A DNA stretch of 64,000 nt from Chitinophaga sancti (GCF_034424315.1 NZ_CP139972.1:2976001-3040000), one strand, 5' to 3'. Positions 46,778-55,438 are shown, counted from the first letter of the stretch. Notes: generated by a model from the letters alone, not told the origin. A program made the numbers and translations.

Positions 46778-46794
46778 AAATATAATCAAATCCC

Positions 46795-46995
46795 TTATTT
46801 GTATTTAGGATTATAAAGCGTGTTTTCTGGAACATTTACTTCTGGCTTACCAGGATAACGATGTTTATACAATTGGTAGCAACCTCCCAGAACAAAAGAC
46901 AAAAAGCAGAAAATGCTTATATAAAATAAAAATCTGGAAGACGACACCCAGTTATTGGTAAAGTCATTCTTGTTTTCAACAGTATTATTTTCCAT
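46795..46995 (-). CDS. Small single-pass membrane protein, unknown function
   Basis: A 66-residue protein: a polar N-terminus (MENNTVENKNDFTNNW), one membrane helix at about 23-41 (FLFYISIFCFLSFVLGGCY), and a short basic, Pro-rich tail ending NPKYK. The ATG, the separate terminator just downstream and the clean helix support a real gene. The cysteine in GGC is too far from the N-terminus for a normal lipobox. It is upstream of nothing recognisable and convergent with tRNA-Gly. Function unknown. Confidence 0.6.
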   Translation of the reverse strand: MENNTVENKNDFTNNWVSSSRFLFYISIFCFLSFVLGGCYQLYKHRYPGKPEVNVPENTLYNPKYK

Positions 46996-47064
46996 ATCTA
47001 TGTATTTCGCATTGCAAACTTACATCATGTCAAATGAAAATCAAAGTAAATTTTTACAATTCTC

Positions 47065-48093
47065 TTACTCTTTTTCCAAAGTTCTGAAAGTCTTTCTATT
47101 CAGGAAATAATACCTCCAGATCATGATTCCATGGAACACCCCTGTCATATCCAGCAATTTCTTCTGGGGCAGCGCATGCTTTTCTCCTTTATAATTTCTG
47201 CGCCATTTCAGGTAGTCAATGTAGGCCTTGTAAATTGCCTTCATGTCTTTCGGCTTTCCGGCCACCAGGCTCTTCACCCCTGCCAGCACATCCAGGAAGA
47301 ATCGTTGGAAGAGTACGATCCACCTGTCATGCGGATGAAGGTTTTTCCACAACATCATCAGGTTATTCCTGAAATTCAGGTAAACCTTTCTTGGGTTCCC
47401 CTGTGGCAGGCTCCCCCCTCCTACGTGATATACAATAGATTCCGGGCAATAACAGATCCTATACCCTGCACGCTTCAGGCGCCAGCATAGATCTACTTCT
47501 TCCATGTGTGCAAAGAAATCGGCATCGAAACCGCCTACCTCATGGAAACAGGAAGAACGGATAAATAAGGCGGCACCGGTGGCCCAGAAAATATCCTGTT
47601 CATCGTCGTACTGCCCTTCATCAGTTTCGGTTGTATACAGGATCCGTCCACGACAAAAGGTATAGCCCAGGATATCCATCCATCCACCTGCAGCACCGGC
47701 ATACTCAAATTCCGGCTTATCATAGTAAGCCCTCAGCTTTGGCTGGCAGGCTGCTATATGGTGATCCCTTTTCATTAATGCGACTACAGGCTCAATCCAA
47801 CCCGGCTCCACTTCCACATCCTGGTTCAGTAATACATAGATATCGGCCTGCACATGCTGCAGGGCCTCGTTATATCCGCCGGCAAACCCGTTATTAGTAG
47901 TATTCTGAATAATTTTTACCGCGGGAAAATGCTCGCGTGCATAAGCCACGCTATCATCCGTAGAAGCATTGTCCGCCACGTACAACTGCAGGTTCTCATA
48001 AGTTGACCTACATACGGAAGGCAGAAAATCTTCCAGAAACTTACGTCCGTTCCAATTCAGAATGACAACTGCTACCGATGGTGATCCAGACAA
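47065..48093 (-). CDS. Glycosyltransferase family 2 (rhamnosyltransferase-like)
   Basis: A 342-residue GT2 enzyme. VAVVILNWNGRKFLEDFLPS starts the GT-A fold, LYVADNASTDDSVAYARE gives the first Asp motif, ADIYVLLNQDVEVEPGWIE the DxD-like NQDV, and AHMEEVDLCWRLKRAGYRIC the catalytic ED-type region. YHVGGGSLPQGNPRKVYLNF is typical of WbbL/rhamnosyltransferase-like members. There are no strong membrane helices except a hydrophobic patch near residue 255. The only usable start in frame is TTG at 48093, since a stop lies shortly upstream and no Met occurs early. Probably a cell-envelope glycan enzyme; divergent from a histidine kinase gene. Confidence 0.87.
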   Translation of the reverse strand: MSGSPSVAVVILNWNGRKFLEDFLPSVCRSTYENLQLYVADNASTDDSVAYAREHFPAVKIIQNTTNNGFAGGYNEALQHVQADIYVLLNQDVEVEPGWIEPVVALMKRDHHIAACQPKLRAYYDKPEFEYAGAAGGWMDILGYTFCRGRILYTTETDEGQYDDEQDIFWATGAALFIRSSCFHEVGGFDADFFAHMEEVDLCWRLKRAGYRICYCPESIVYHVGGGSLPQGNPRKVYLNFRNNLMMLWKNLHPHDRWIVLFQRFFLDVLAGVKSLVAGKPKDMKAIYKAYIDYLKWRRNYKGEKHALPQKKLLDMTGVFHGIMIWRYYFLNRKTFRTLEKE

Positions 48094-48200
48094 TAGATTC
48101 AGTATTACACGTGAGAAATATATTTAGCGTTGCAAATATGCGAAAAATACGTAAGTGTGTAAGGGGCATTTTGTGCATATTGCTTAAATTCGATCCTCAT

Positions 48201-49349
48201 ATGTTCAAACAGTTCATAGGCTGGAAATTCCTGCTGGTAGGTGCGGCAGTACTCATTATTGTGGGTACGATCTGGTATGTAAGCAGCCTGGCCCGCAAGA
48301 TCGAAGACGAAGAAACCCGTAAGGTAGCTACATGGGTAGCAGCCAACAGAGAGTTATTACAGGCACCTGATGAGGCGAACCTGAACCTGGCGGTGGAGAT
48401 CATTACCAACAACACCACTATTCCAGTGATCATTACGGACCGGGAGGGGCACATCATTGATTCGCGCAACCTGGATACGGTAAGGATTTCTCATGATCCA
48501 CAATATATTGAAGATGAACTGACTACATTCAGAAGGCAACACCGGCCTTTTATCATGGAAATAGATGCCCGGAATAATCTGTACAACTACATTTATTATG
48601 GTGACTCCCTGATTCTCAAACAGGTTCGCTACTATCCATATATACAATTGATGGTCGTGGCTTTGTTTGTAAGTATCATGCTGATCGCCCTGACATCTTC
48701 TAACCGGGCGGTCCAGAACCTGGTATGGGTAGGGATGGCGAAGGAGACGGCGCATCAATTGGGTACTCCATTGTCTTCGATAGAGGCCTGGATTGAATTG
48801 CTCAAAGAAACGGAGGGCAATGAACTGATGGCGACGGAACTGACGAAGGATGTGGACAGGTTGAAACTGATTACCGAGCGGTTTAGTAAGATTGGCAGTG
48901 TGCCGCAGCTGGAGGAGAAAGATGTGATATTGCAGGTGAACAACATGATGCAGTATATTAAAAAGAGGGCACCGCAGAAGGTGGTGTTTACGATACATAC
49001 GCAGGAGGCGGAGATGCCGGCGATGATTTCGCCGTCGTTGTTTGACTGGGTGATAGAGAATTTGCTGAAGAATGCGTTGGATGCGATGGAGGGTAAGGGT
49101 AGTATTGATATTTTCATTGAGAGTCATCCTGCGCATATTATAATTGATATTACGGATACGGGGAAGGGGATTCCGAAGGGGAATTTTGAGAAGGTGTTTA
49201 AGCCGGGGTTTAGTACGAAGAAGCGAGGATGGGGATTGGGATTGTCTTTGGCGAAGCGGATTATAGATGAGTATCATAAGGGGAGGTTGATAGTGAAGTC
49301 GTCTGAATTGGGGAAGGGTACGACGTTTAGGATATGGTTGAGGAAGTAA
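48201..49349 (+). CDS. Membrane sensor histidine kinase
   Basis: A 382-residue kinase. The ATG at 48201 opens with FKQFIGWKFLLVGAAVLIIVG, the first membrane helix; an ATG at 48138 would add 21 residues. A periplasmic PAS-like region follows (TIPVIITDREGHIIDSRNLD), then a second helix (QLMVVALFVSIMLIAL, about 150). HisKA has GMAKETAHQLGTPLSSIEAW with the phosphorylatable His, and the HATPase has NLLKNALDAMEG, TGKGIPKGNFEKVF and GWGLGLSLAKRI. No response regulator is adjacent. The last 350 bases are very rich in G, unlike the first half. Confidence 0.88.
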   Translation: MFKQFIGWKFLLVGAAVLIIVGTIWYVSSLARKIEDEETRKVATWVAANRELLQAPDEANLNLAVEIITNNTTIPVIITDREGHIIDSRNLDTVRISHDPQYIEDELTTFRRQHRPFIMEIDARNNLYNYIYYGDSLILKQVRYYPYIQLMVVALFVSIMLIALTSSNRAVQNLVWVGMAKETAHQLGTPLSSIEAWIELLKETEGNELMATELTKDVDRLKLITERFSKIGSVPQLEEKDVILQVNNMMQYIKKRAPQKVVFTIHTQEAEMPAMISPSLFDWVIENLLKNALDAMEGKGSIDIFIESHPAHIIIDITDTGKGIPKGNFEKVFKPGFSTKKRGWGLGLSLAKRIIDEYHKGRLIVKSSELGKGTTFRIWLRK

Positions 49350-49430
49350 AAATGGCGGGGTGAGCAGAAAAAGTTGTAATTAAATTTGTTGGTTTTTAAA
49401 AAGATTATATATTTGCACTCCTTCAAAGAT

Positions 49431-49514
49431 GCGGAGGTGGCGAAATTGGTAGACGCGCTACTTTGAGGTGGTAGTGCCTGAAAGGGCTTGGGAGTTCGAA
49501 TCTCCTCTTCCGCA
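49431..49514 (+). tRNA. tRNA-Leu(GAG)
   Basis: An 84-base class II tRNA: acceptor gcggagg / cttccgc with discriminator A, anticodon stem ctact / ggtag, loop TTGAGGT with anticodon GAG, a long variable arm (tgcctgaaagggct) and T-arm ggagttcgaatctcc. No CCA encoded. It marks the left edge of the genomic island. Confidence 0.95.
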
Positions 49515-49626
49515 CGATTTAGAAATGAAGTAGTTATTTAGTAAATAAATAACTACTTTTTTATTTTTGTTAACTACAATTAATTGATAATCATAAACTA
49601 AGAAGCGTATCAAGAGTTCGAATCTC
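49492..49626. repeat. Direct repeat of the tRNA-Leu T-arm, possible attachment-site remnant
   Basis: The 13 bases gagttcgaatctc occur inside the tRNA (49492-49504) and again at 49614-49626. Integrating elements that use tRNA genes leave such copies. The match is short, so this is suggestive only. Confidence 0.45.
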
Positions 49627-49638
49627 GTGAGATTATAT

Positions 49639-49758
49639 TTAAACACCCCGATAAAAATGGGTTGAAACCCTCTGAATGTTTTCCCTCAACTGCTTTAACT
49701 TCTCATCACAAAGTCCACGATAATGGTTGAGACGAAATCTAAAAAGGTATTCGCCTCT
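49639..49758 (-). pseudogene. Short coding remnant of a lost gene
   Basis: On the minus strand a 39-codon frame with natural composition follows a stop. It reads RGEYLFRFRLNHYRGLCDEK and continues KLKQLRENIQRVSTHFYRGV before its stop. No start codon is visible and I cannot name the family. It lies between the tRNA-Leu repeat and the truncated recombinase, so it is probably debris from a former mobile element. Confidence 0.35.
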
Positions 49759-49797
49759 TTAGTGGAAGATTTATCTTGGCTTATCGTCGCAACATCA

Positions 49798-50205
49798 CTA
49801 ATTACTAGAAGTATTAGCCATTGCATACTTTAAAGTCCCACTAATAAAGACCTGTGGATCGGAAGTATTAAGATCTATCGGCTCTTCCGTGGAAAGCACT
49901 GTTACCCCATGTCGTCTTTTCAACTCACTAATTTTGGATAATGCCTTAGAAACATCCCGACTGAATCTGTCATGATTCATTACTATGAGGTATTTGACTA
50001 TACCTTTGTCGCGGCATAGAAAGAGCTCTAGTGCCTTAAAGTTTGCTCTGTTGAATGTGTCACTACATTCTCCATTGTCTCGAAATATGGAGAGGAGTTG
50101 AAGATCATACTTTAGGCAGTACGCTTTTATTGCAGATTCCTGACCGTCAAATGAATATTTCGACTGATCTTTTCTGCTTAATCGGATATAACCTATCGCG
50201 TTCAT
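49798..50205 (-). pseudogene. Truncated serine recombinase (N-terminal catalytic domain)
   Basis: A 135-residue fragment of a resolvase/invertase-type serine recombinase. AIGYIRLSRKDQSKYSFDGQ contains the catalytic Ser in RLSRKDQ, and YLIVMNHDRFSRDVSKALSK has the conserved Arg-containing DRFSRD motif. Large serine recombinases exceed 400 residues, so the DNA-binding and zinc-ribbon parts are lost; the frame ends in ANTSSN just after the catalytic domain. It could be a small resolvase lacking its helix-turn-helix, but that is also an incomplete form. Located 284 bases from tRNA-Leu, it is a likely relic of the element that founded the island. Confidence 0.75.
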
Positions 50206-50459
50206 GTTTAGGAATTTTGTTATGCAAAATTCCTAATTGATTTTTCCAAGTTTGGTAGGCTTTTACAGATTGTTCTTTCTCTCCGATCTGCCCAGATATT
50301 AATGATGCTGTCGTCTTCACCGAGATTATTGTTTTAGATTAAGATTTATACTGTGAATTATGCCTGTATCTATTCTTTTTTCCCGAAGAGTAGAGCCTTT
50401 GGAAAAAGTTACAGAAATCCTAAAGAAAAATGTAATTTTAGACGCCTATAATCCCAAAC
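50206..50459. other. Intergenic region, no gene seen
   Basis: About 250 AT-rich bases between divergent island fragments. No open frame, hairpin or repeat that I can support. Confidence 0.4.
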
Positions 50460-51251
50460 ATGAATTCTCCCCATACTGCTGATTGGCACATCGGTCAACT
50501 TTTCCATGAGTGTGATCGTATCTACGAGCACCAGCAATTTTTAAACTGGTTGCTAGAAACACTTGTATCAGAGCAAATAGACGTTTTACTTATCAGTGGC
50601 GATGTGTTCGATCTGTCCAATCCTTCGGCGGCATACGTTAAAATGTTCTACACCTTCCTGAACCAGGCGGTGGGAACCAACTCCGATCTGCAGATAATTA
50701 TCACTGCCGACAATCACGATTCGGCAGCACGCCTGGAATCACCTAACCCCCTGCTGGAATCATCCAACATACATATCATCGATTTTGTGGAGAAAAAAGG
50801 GGATGGCAGCATCGATTACCCAAAACTCATCATCCCGCTAAAAGATTTACAAGGCACTGCCATCAACCAGAGCAATCACCGGTGCATCCTGTGCAACGGC
50901 GAAGGTCATGCCGAGGTAGATTTTATAGGCCCCGATGGGCAAGCCCATACCGCCACCAGGCGGATAAGGTGGGCCAGGAATAAAGTCGATGGCGCTTTGA
51001 AGCCCAATGCTATCCAGCTTACCCACAAACTATCCGGCACCGTTTTCCCCGGTAAAAAGAAGGAAACCGCCGATGAGATTGAACGCCTAGTAGACTTGAA
51101 CTCTGAACAGTTTACCCGCGCTGTAATGCTGGCCCATGGCGACTTTACAGCATTTTCAAAAGCAGCCAAAGACGAAAAATCGGCTCTTTTAGAAAAGCTT
51201 ACGGGAACCCGTACTTATTCCAAAATATTCCTGCAGATATTTGCTCATTAG
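50460..51251 (+). pseudogene. SbcD-SbcC fusion remnant created by internal deletion
   Basis: A 263-residue open frame whose first half is SbcD and whose second half is SbcC. Residues 1-130 match the Mre11-type nuclease SbcD: TADWHIGQLFHECDR, DVLLISGDVFDLSNPSAAYV and an NHDSAARL segment where a conserved Gly of GNHD is replaced (ADNHD). From about residue 135 it reads like the SbcC ATPase N-terminal half: VFPGKKKETADEIERLVDLN, FTRAVMLAHGDFTAF and ALLEKLTGT. SbcD is normally near 400 residues and SbcC near 1000, and each is a separate gene in this order. A deletion of the end of sbcD and the start of sbcC fused them; the SbcC part is also cut short. Not functional. Confidence 0.75.
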
Positions 51252-51351
51252 AGCCAGGAAAAGCGAGCGCTGCAAAAACAACTGGGTAGTAAAAACAGAT
51301 TTAAGAATAAAGCAGGTCATGTACAATAACCCAAATAATACAAATGGTTTG

Positions 51352-51441
51352 ATTAAGGGCGTACCCCTGCGGGTTGGGCTATTCGCTGCAAGTCCTCGCT
51401 GCTCTGCGGGATTTCCGCTGCTAACCCTCACGCGAAAATAA
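51352..51441. repeat. Repeat typical of Bacteroidota mobile elements
   Basis: A GC-rich block in AT-rich surroundings with internally similar units: ctattcgctgcaagtcctcg, then ctgctctgcgggatttccgc and tgctaaccctcacgcg. I recall this type of sequence from intergenic spots of Bacteroidota conjugative and mobile elements. It sits 27 bases before thsA. Only one copy is in the window. Confidence 0.4.
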
Positions 51442-51467
51442 ATTGGTAATCGAAAAAAGCAATCTAT

Positions 51468-52907
51468 ATGAAATTTAGTAACGAGATTGAAGCATTTATA
51501 AAAATATTCGTTAAAGACTTGGCAGAAAGCAATGTTGCCATATTTGCTGGTGCCGGATTGTCTAAATCTGCAGGATACGTCGATTGGCCCGGCTTGCTAA
51601 AAGATATTGCAGATGAACTTGGACTAAGTGTCGATAAGGAGCACGATTTAATTTCGTTGGCACAGTACCACGAAAATGAAAAGCAAAACAGGAATGGGAT
51701 CAACAGAAAGATTCTGGAAGAGTTTTCTGAGCAAGCAGAGGAAACGGAGAACCATAGGATACTGGCTCGGCTACCTATTACAACTTTTTGGACAACCAAT
51801 TACGATACCTTGATAGAAGATGCGCTAAAGTTGGCCTGTAAAGTAGTCGATATAAAACATGAGTTAAAGCAACTAGCAACAACGCGACCTAAACGTGATG
51901 CTGTGGTATATAAAATGCATGGTGATGTCTCGCATCCTGCAGATGCCGTAATCACCAAATCGCAGTACGAGTATTACTACAAAACACATGAGCCTTTCAT
52001 CACGGCTTTAAGTGGCGATCTGATATCTAAGACATTTTTATTTCTTGGATTCAGCTTCACTGATCCTAATCTGGACTACATATTAAGCCGGTTAAATCAT
52101 CAAATGGGGAAAAATGGCAAACAACACTACTGCTTTATGAGAGCTGTTGCAAGAGCTAAAGACGAAGATGAAGAAATTTATAAGTATCGTATCAGAAAAC
52201 AGAACCTTATGATCAATGATCTGAAACGTTATAAAATCGAGACTTTGCTGGTGGAGAGATTTGAGGATATAACTGAGGTATTGACGGAAATAGAAAGACG
52301 CTATCGCATGAAGACCATATTTATATCGGGTAGTGCCGAGGAATACGGCTCTTGGGATAAAAACCGGTCACAAGGATTTATTCACTTGTTGAGTAAACGG
52401 ATTATACTGGAAAACTATCGAATTGTGAACGGATTTGGCTGGGGCGTTGGCAGTGCGGTCATAAATGGTGCATTGGAAGCTATTTACGAAAAGCCTGAAA
52501 AGTACTCAGAAAGCCAGTTAATAATGCGCCCCTTCCCTCAATTCAAAACCGGCACAACGGAGTTACCAGCATTATGGGAGGATTACCGACAAAAGATGAT
52601 TTCAATGGCAGGCATCTCCATCATCATCTTTGGGAATAAAAAGAATAATGATGATGCAATCATTAACGCTGGCGGGGTAAAACGAGAATTCGAAATAGCA
52701 TTAGAACAAGGACTTGTTCCAATCCCAGTTGCAGTCACCGGGTATATGGCGGCCGAAATTTACGCCACAGTTATGGGAGACTCGGGGCGGTACTATCAAG
52801 GCATTGAACAAATTATTCCGTTAATGAAGGAGCTGTCTAACGACAGGTTAACGGATGGTGCTCTTATAGATAAAATAATCAAAATTGTTCAAACAATAAA
52901 TAAATAA
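51468..52907 (+). CDS. thsA: Thoeris effector ThsA (SIR2-SLOG NADase)
   Basis: A 479-residue protein matching Bacillus ThsA along its whole length, from memory of that sequence. The N-terminal SIR2 domain has AIFAGAGLSKSAGYVDWPGL (24-43), FWTTNYDTLIEDALK with Asn111 and Asp113, and VYKMHGDVSHP with His151; Asn and His correspond to the catalytic pair of ThsA. FLFLGFSFTDPNLDYILSRL follows. The C-terminal SLOG domain (about 284-479) begins TIFISGSAEEYGSW, has GFGWGVGSAVINGALEAIY and RPFPQFKTG, and should bind the cyclic ADP-ribose signal made by TIR partners, which switches on NAD+ degradation and abortive defence. The ThsB gene starts 3 bases after its stop. Confidence 0.93.
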   Translation: MKFSNEIEAFIKIFVKDLAESNVAIFAGAGLSKSAGYVDWPGLLKDIADELGLSVDKEHDLISLAQYHENEKQNRNGINRKILEEFSEQAEETENHRILARLPITTFWTTNYDTLIEDALKLACKVVDIKHELKQLATTRPKRDAVVYKMHGDVSHPADAVITKSQYEYYYKTHEPFITALSGDLISKTFLFLGFSFTDPNLDYILSRLNHQMGKNGKQHYCFMRAVARAKDEDEEIYKYRIRKQNLMINDLKRYKIETLLVERFEDITEVLTEIERRYRMKTIFISGSAEEYGSWDKNRSQGFIHLLSKRIILENYRIVNGFGWGVGSAVINGALEAIYEKPEKYSESQLIMRPFPQFKTGTTELPALWEDYRQKMISMAGISIIIFGNKKNNDDAIINAGGVKREFEIALEQGLVPIPVAVTGYMAAEIYATVMGDSGRYYQGIEQIIPLMKELSNDRLTDGALIDKIIKIVQTINK

Positions 52908-52910
52908 ACA

Positions 52911-53399
52911 ATGGCAATCAAACGACAAATTTTTTACAGCTTTCATTATGACAATGATGTGTTCAGAGTACAACAAATCCGCAATATTGGAGCCCTCGAA
53001 GATAATAAGCCTGTATCGCCGAATGAATGGGAAACAGTGAAACGAGGGGGAGACAAAGCGATAGAAAAGTGGATAAACGACAATATGTATGGCAGAAGTT
53101 GTGTTGTGGTTTTAATTGGTGAAGAGACGGCAAAAAGAAAATGGATAAAGTACGAGATAGAAAAGGCATGGAATAGTGGTAAAACCCTTTTGGGAATTTA
53201 CATACACAATATCAATTGCATGAAGAATGGTAAATGTTCTATGGGAACAAACCCTTTTGAACAGTTCAAAACAGAGAGCGGGAAAAAATTATCCGATCTG
53301 GTGACATGCTACAATCCAAAATCAAGCGATGCATACAATGATATTAAGAATAACATGGAAACATGGATTGAAGAGTCAATAAAAAACAAGAAAAATTAG
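52911..53399 (+). CDS. thsB: Thoeris TIR protein ThsB
   Basis: A 162-residue TIR-like (DUF1863) protein. It begins KRQIFYSFHYDNDVFRVQQI, the hallmark of ThsB, with WETVKRGGDKAIEKWI in the middle. CVVVLIGEETAKRKWIKYEI carries the catalytic Glu82, followed by KTLLGIYIHNINC and GTNPFEQF. ThsB proteins sense phage infection and make a cyclic ADP-ribose isomer from NAD+ that activates ThsA. It is coupled to thsA with a 3-base spacer, so these two form the canonical system. It is a little shorter than Bacillus ThsB, lacking part of the C-terminal tail. Confidence 0.9.
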   Translation: MAIKRQIFYSFHYDNDVFRVQQIRNIGALEDNKPVSPNEWETVKRGGDKAIEKWINDNMYGRSCVVVLIGEETAKRKWIKYEIEKAWNSGKTLLGIYIHNINCMKNGKCSMGTNPFEQFKTESGKKLSDLVTCYNPKSSDAYNDIKNNMETWIEESIKNKKN

Positions 53400-53548
53400 T
53401 AGAACCGTCTTTTATTTCGCCTTTTGACTATTAAGGCTGTTTAAAGCGAATGTTGTTAGGAACCTTAGGACTGTTGAACGAGTACTACTTGTTGTAAGTG
53501 GCTTATGAGAGGATTCATTTAAAATATATAAAAGCAAAAATAGAATCG
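53400..53548. other. Gap separating thsAB from the accessory genes
   Basis: About 150 bases, the largest gap between 51468 and 60374. It could hold a promoter for the downstream genes. An in-frame GTG at 53498 would extend the next protein by 17 residues; no clear promoter or terminator is visible. Confidence 0.35.
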
Positions 53549-54433
53549 ATGGACTTTAATTCATATCAGGAAAAGGCAAAAGAGACAATTCAAAGGAATG
53601 CTTCTGACGATAAATTGACTTCCATAGTTCCATTTCTCGGGATCATTGGTGAAATTGGATCATTAGTGACAGAACTAAAGAAAAAATTTAGGGATGGCGA
53701 TGCTTATGTTGCTTTTAAAACCAAGCTGGAAGAAGAGCTCGGTGATGTTTTATGGTATATCTCAACAATTGCAACTCAAAATAATCTTATACTGGAAGAC
53801 ATTGCCTCTAAGAACCTAACAAAAATACATGACCGGTTTTTAGTAGACGATTCTGAAACCTATAAAGATTTCGATAACGGTTTTCCAGAGCATGAGAAAC
53901 TACCTGATGAATTCGAAATTGAGTTTATCTCCTACGAAGAAATCGGAAAGAAAAAACTAAAAATTATCGATAAAAGAAGTAATGAAATCATTGGAGATCC
54001 TCTGACAGATAATTCATATATCGAAGACGGTTATCGCTTCCATGATATCTTTCATTATGGTTATTTGGCTATACTTGGTTGGTCGCCGGTTTTAAGAAAA
54101 CTATTGGCTTTAAAAAGAAAGAGTAATGCAGATATTGATGAGAATGAAGATGGAGCTAGGGCTCAAATAATAGAAGAAATGGTATCCCTTTACATCTACA
54201 GTTTGGCTTTGGATCACGAGTTGCTTAAATATAGCAATAGCGTAGATTCGGGAATAATCAAGCAGGTTAAAATATTAATAGGAAAATTGGAGGTAAAAGA
54301 CTGCAGTGGCAAACAATGGGAAAAGGCAATTCTAAATTCTTATGAAATATATAACAAATTGCGGGATAATGATGGCGGAAGGGTTTTGGTTAGCAAAAAA
54401 AATAGAACACTAACATATTTAGGTAAAAAATAG
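53549..54433 (+). CDS. MazG-like nucleotide pyrophosphohydrolase with extra C-terminal domain
   Basis: A 294-residue protein. The N-terminal 110 residues look like an all-alpha NTP pyrophosphatase: MDFNSYQEKAKETIQ, FLGIIGEIGSLVTELKKKF and LEEELGDVLWYISTIATQNN, where EExxGD gives the metal-binding pair. In the first helix the motif reads GEIGSLVTE, so one Glu of the usual ExxE may be Ser38 unless Glu42 takes its place. The C-terminal half (about 165-260) contains RFHDIFHYGYLAILGWSPVL and an EEMVSLYIYSLALDH helix and is probably a second MazG-like helical unit. Such enzymes hydrolyse nucleoside triphosphates, including modified ones. The ATG at 53549 gives the usual MDFxxYQ start. Confidence 0.8.
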   Translation: MDFNSYQEKAKETIQRNASDDKLTSIVPFLGIIGEIGSLVTELKKKFRDGDAYVAFKTKLEEELGDVLWYISTIATQNNLILEDIASKNLTKIHDRFLVDDSETYKDFDNGFPEHEKLPDEFEIEFISYEEIGKKKLKIIDKRSNEIIGDPLTDNSYIEDGYRFHDIFHYGYLAILGWSPVLRKLLALKRKSNADIDENEDGARAQIIEEMVSLYIYSLALDHELLKYSNSVDSGIIKQVKILIGKLEVKDCSGKQWEKAILNSYEIYNKLRDNDGGRVLVSKKNRTLTYLGKK

Positions 54434-54444
54434 CCTATTACAAG

Positions 54445-55425
54445 ATGCAGTTTTTTAGTAAAAAAATTAAACCAAAAAAAAGTTACGTCTATGATGCTTA
54501 TTGGAAGTTCGCTTTCGAAAGGCAGGAGGTTTTCTTTAAGAGAATTAATAAATCAGATTTTCCTTGGACAGACGATAGTGTGCTCCATCAGTTTAAGTTT
54601 ACGAACGTATATAGAGCTACAGATAGGGTTAGTCAATACCTGATAAAAAATATAATATACACAGGTGAACAAAACCCAGTTGAAGTTCTATTTCGTATCC
54701 TGCTTTTTAAAATATTCAACAAAATAGAAACCTGGGAAATGCTTGAAGAACAAGTAGGCCCCATCAGCTATAAAGATTTTGATTACTATTTGTTTGATAC
54801 AATACTTTCGGATGCAAAAAGTAGGGGCGTTTCAATATATTCAGGTGCTTACATAATGGCTTCAGCAGGTAGTGTATATGGTTATTCGTTAAAGCACCAA
54901 AACCATCTTAAATTAATTGAAGAAATAATTAATTCCGGCTTGGCACAGAGAATCGACAAACTGAAAAACTTGGAATCGTTATATAATAAGCTGCTAACTT
55001 ATCCTTCTATAGGTCCTTTTCTGGCTTATCAATATGCTATTGATATCAACTATAGCAATATCGTTAATTTCTCAGAAATGGATTTTGTTAAGGCTGGCCC
55101 TGGGGCCAAAGATGGGATAAGAAAATGTTTTTCCGACCCCGGTGCTTACTCAGAGGAAGACATCATAAAAATGATGACAGAACAGCAAAGGGAAGAGTTT
55201 GGGCGATTGAATTTACCCTTTAAGACGCTTTGGGGGAGAGATCTTCAATTAATTGATTGTCAGAATTTGTTTTGCGAAGTTGATAAATACCTCCGGGTAG
55301 TACATCCCGAAGCGCAGAGTTTGTCCAATCGTAAACGAATTAAACAGAAATACAAGCAATCCTTTTTAGGAGAAATAGAATATTTTTTTCCGGAGAAATG
55401 GAACTTAAACTATTGTAATCATTAA
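54445..55425 (+). CDS. Helical protein related to modified-thymine/hmdU enzyme family (HMUDK_hel / aGPT-PPlase2 type)
   Basis: A 326-residue all-alpha protein. I associate it with the family Iyer, Aravind and colleagues described as alpha-glutamyl/putrescinyl-thymine pyrophosphorylase clade 2 or the helical domain of 5-hydroxymethyl-dU DNA kinases. The evidence is YDAYWKFAFERQEVFFKRI near the start, the helix-hairpin-helix-like LTYPSIGPFLAYQYAIDINY, and DFVKAGPGAKDGIRKCF (about 210-226). No separate P-loop kinase domain is fused, so kinase activity is not indicated. It might recognise or act on hypermodified thymine in phage DNA; that is inference. It lies 11 bases after the MazG-like gene. 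Confidence 0.65.
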   Translation: MQFFSKKIKPKKSYVYDAYWKFAFERQEVFFKRINKSDFPWTDDSVLHQFKFTNVYRATDRVSQYLIKNIIYTGEQNPVEVLFRILLFKIFNKIETWEMLEEQVGPISYKDFDYYLFDTILSDAKSRGVSIYSGAYIMASAGSVYGYSLKHQNHLKLIEEIINSGLAQRIDKLKNLESLYNKLLTYPSIGPFLAYQYAIDINYSNIVNFSEMDFVKAGPGAKDGIRKCFSDPGAYSEEDIIKMMTEQQREEFGRLNLPFKTLWGRDLQLIDCQNLFCEVDKYLRVVHPEAQSLSNRKRIKQKYKQSFLGEIEYFFPEKWNLNYCNH

Positions 55426-55438
55426 TAATTTAAAAAAA

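Noticed and set aside
48357..49277. A 306-codon minus-strand frame opposite the histidine kinase
   Set aside because: It is Arg/His/Leu-rich with no motif; the plus strand has all kinase boxes in frame.
49458..49646. A 62-codon minus-strand frame across tRNA-Leu
   Set aside because: It covers the tRNA in antisense and the attachment repeat; not a gene.
54445..55425. Calling this protein a nucleotide kinase
   Set aside because: No P-loop is visible. Only the helical domain that accompanies such kinases in some proteins is recognised.
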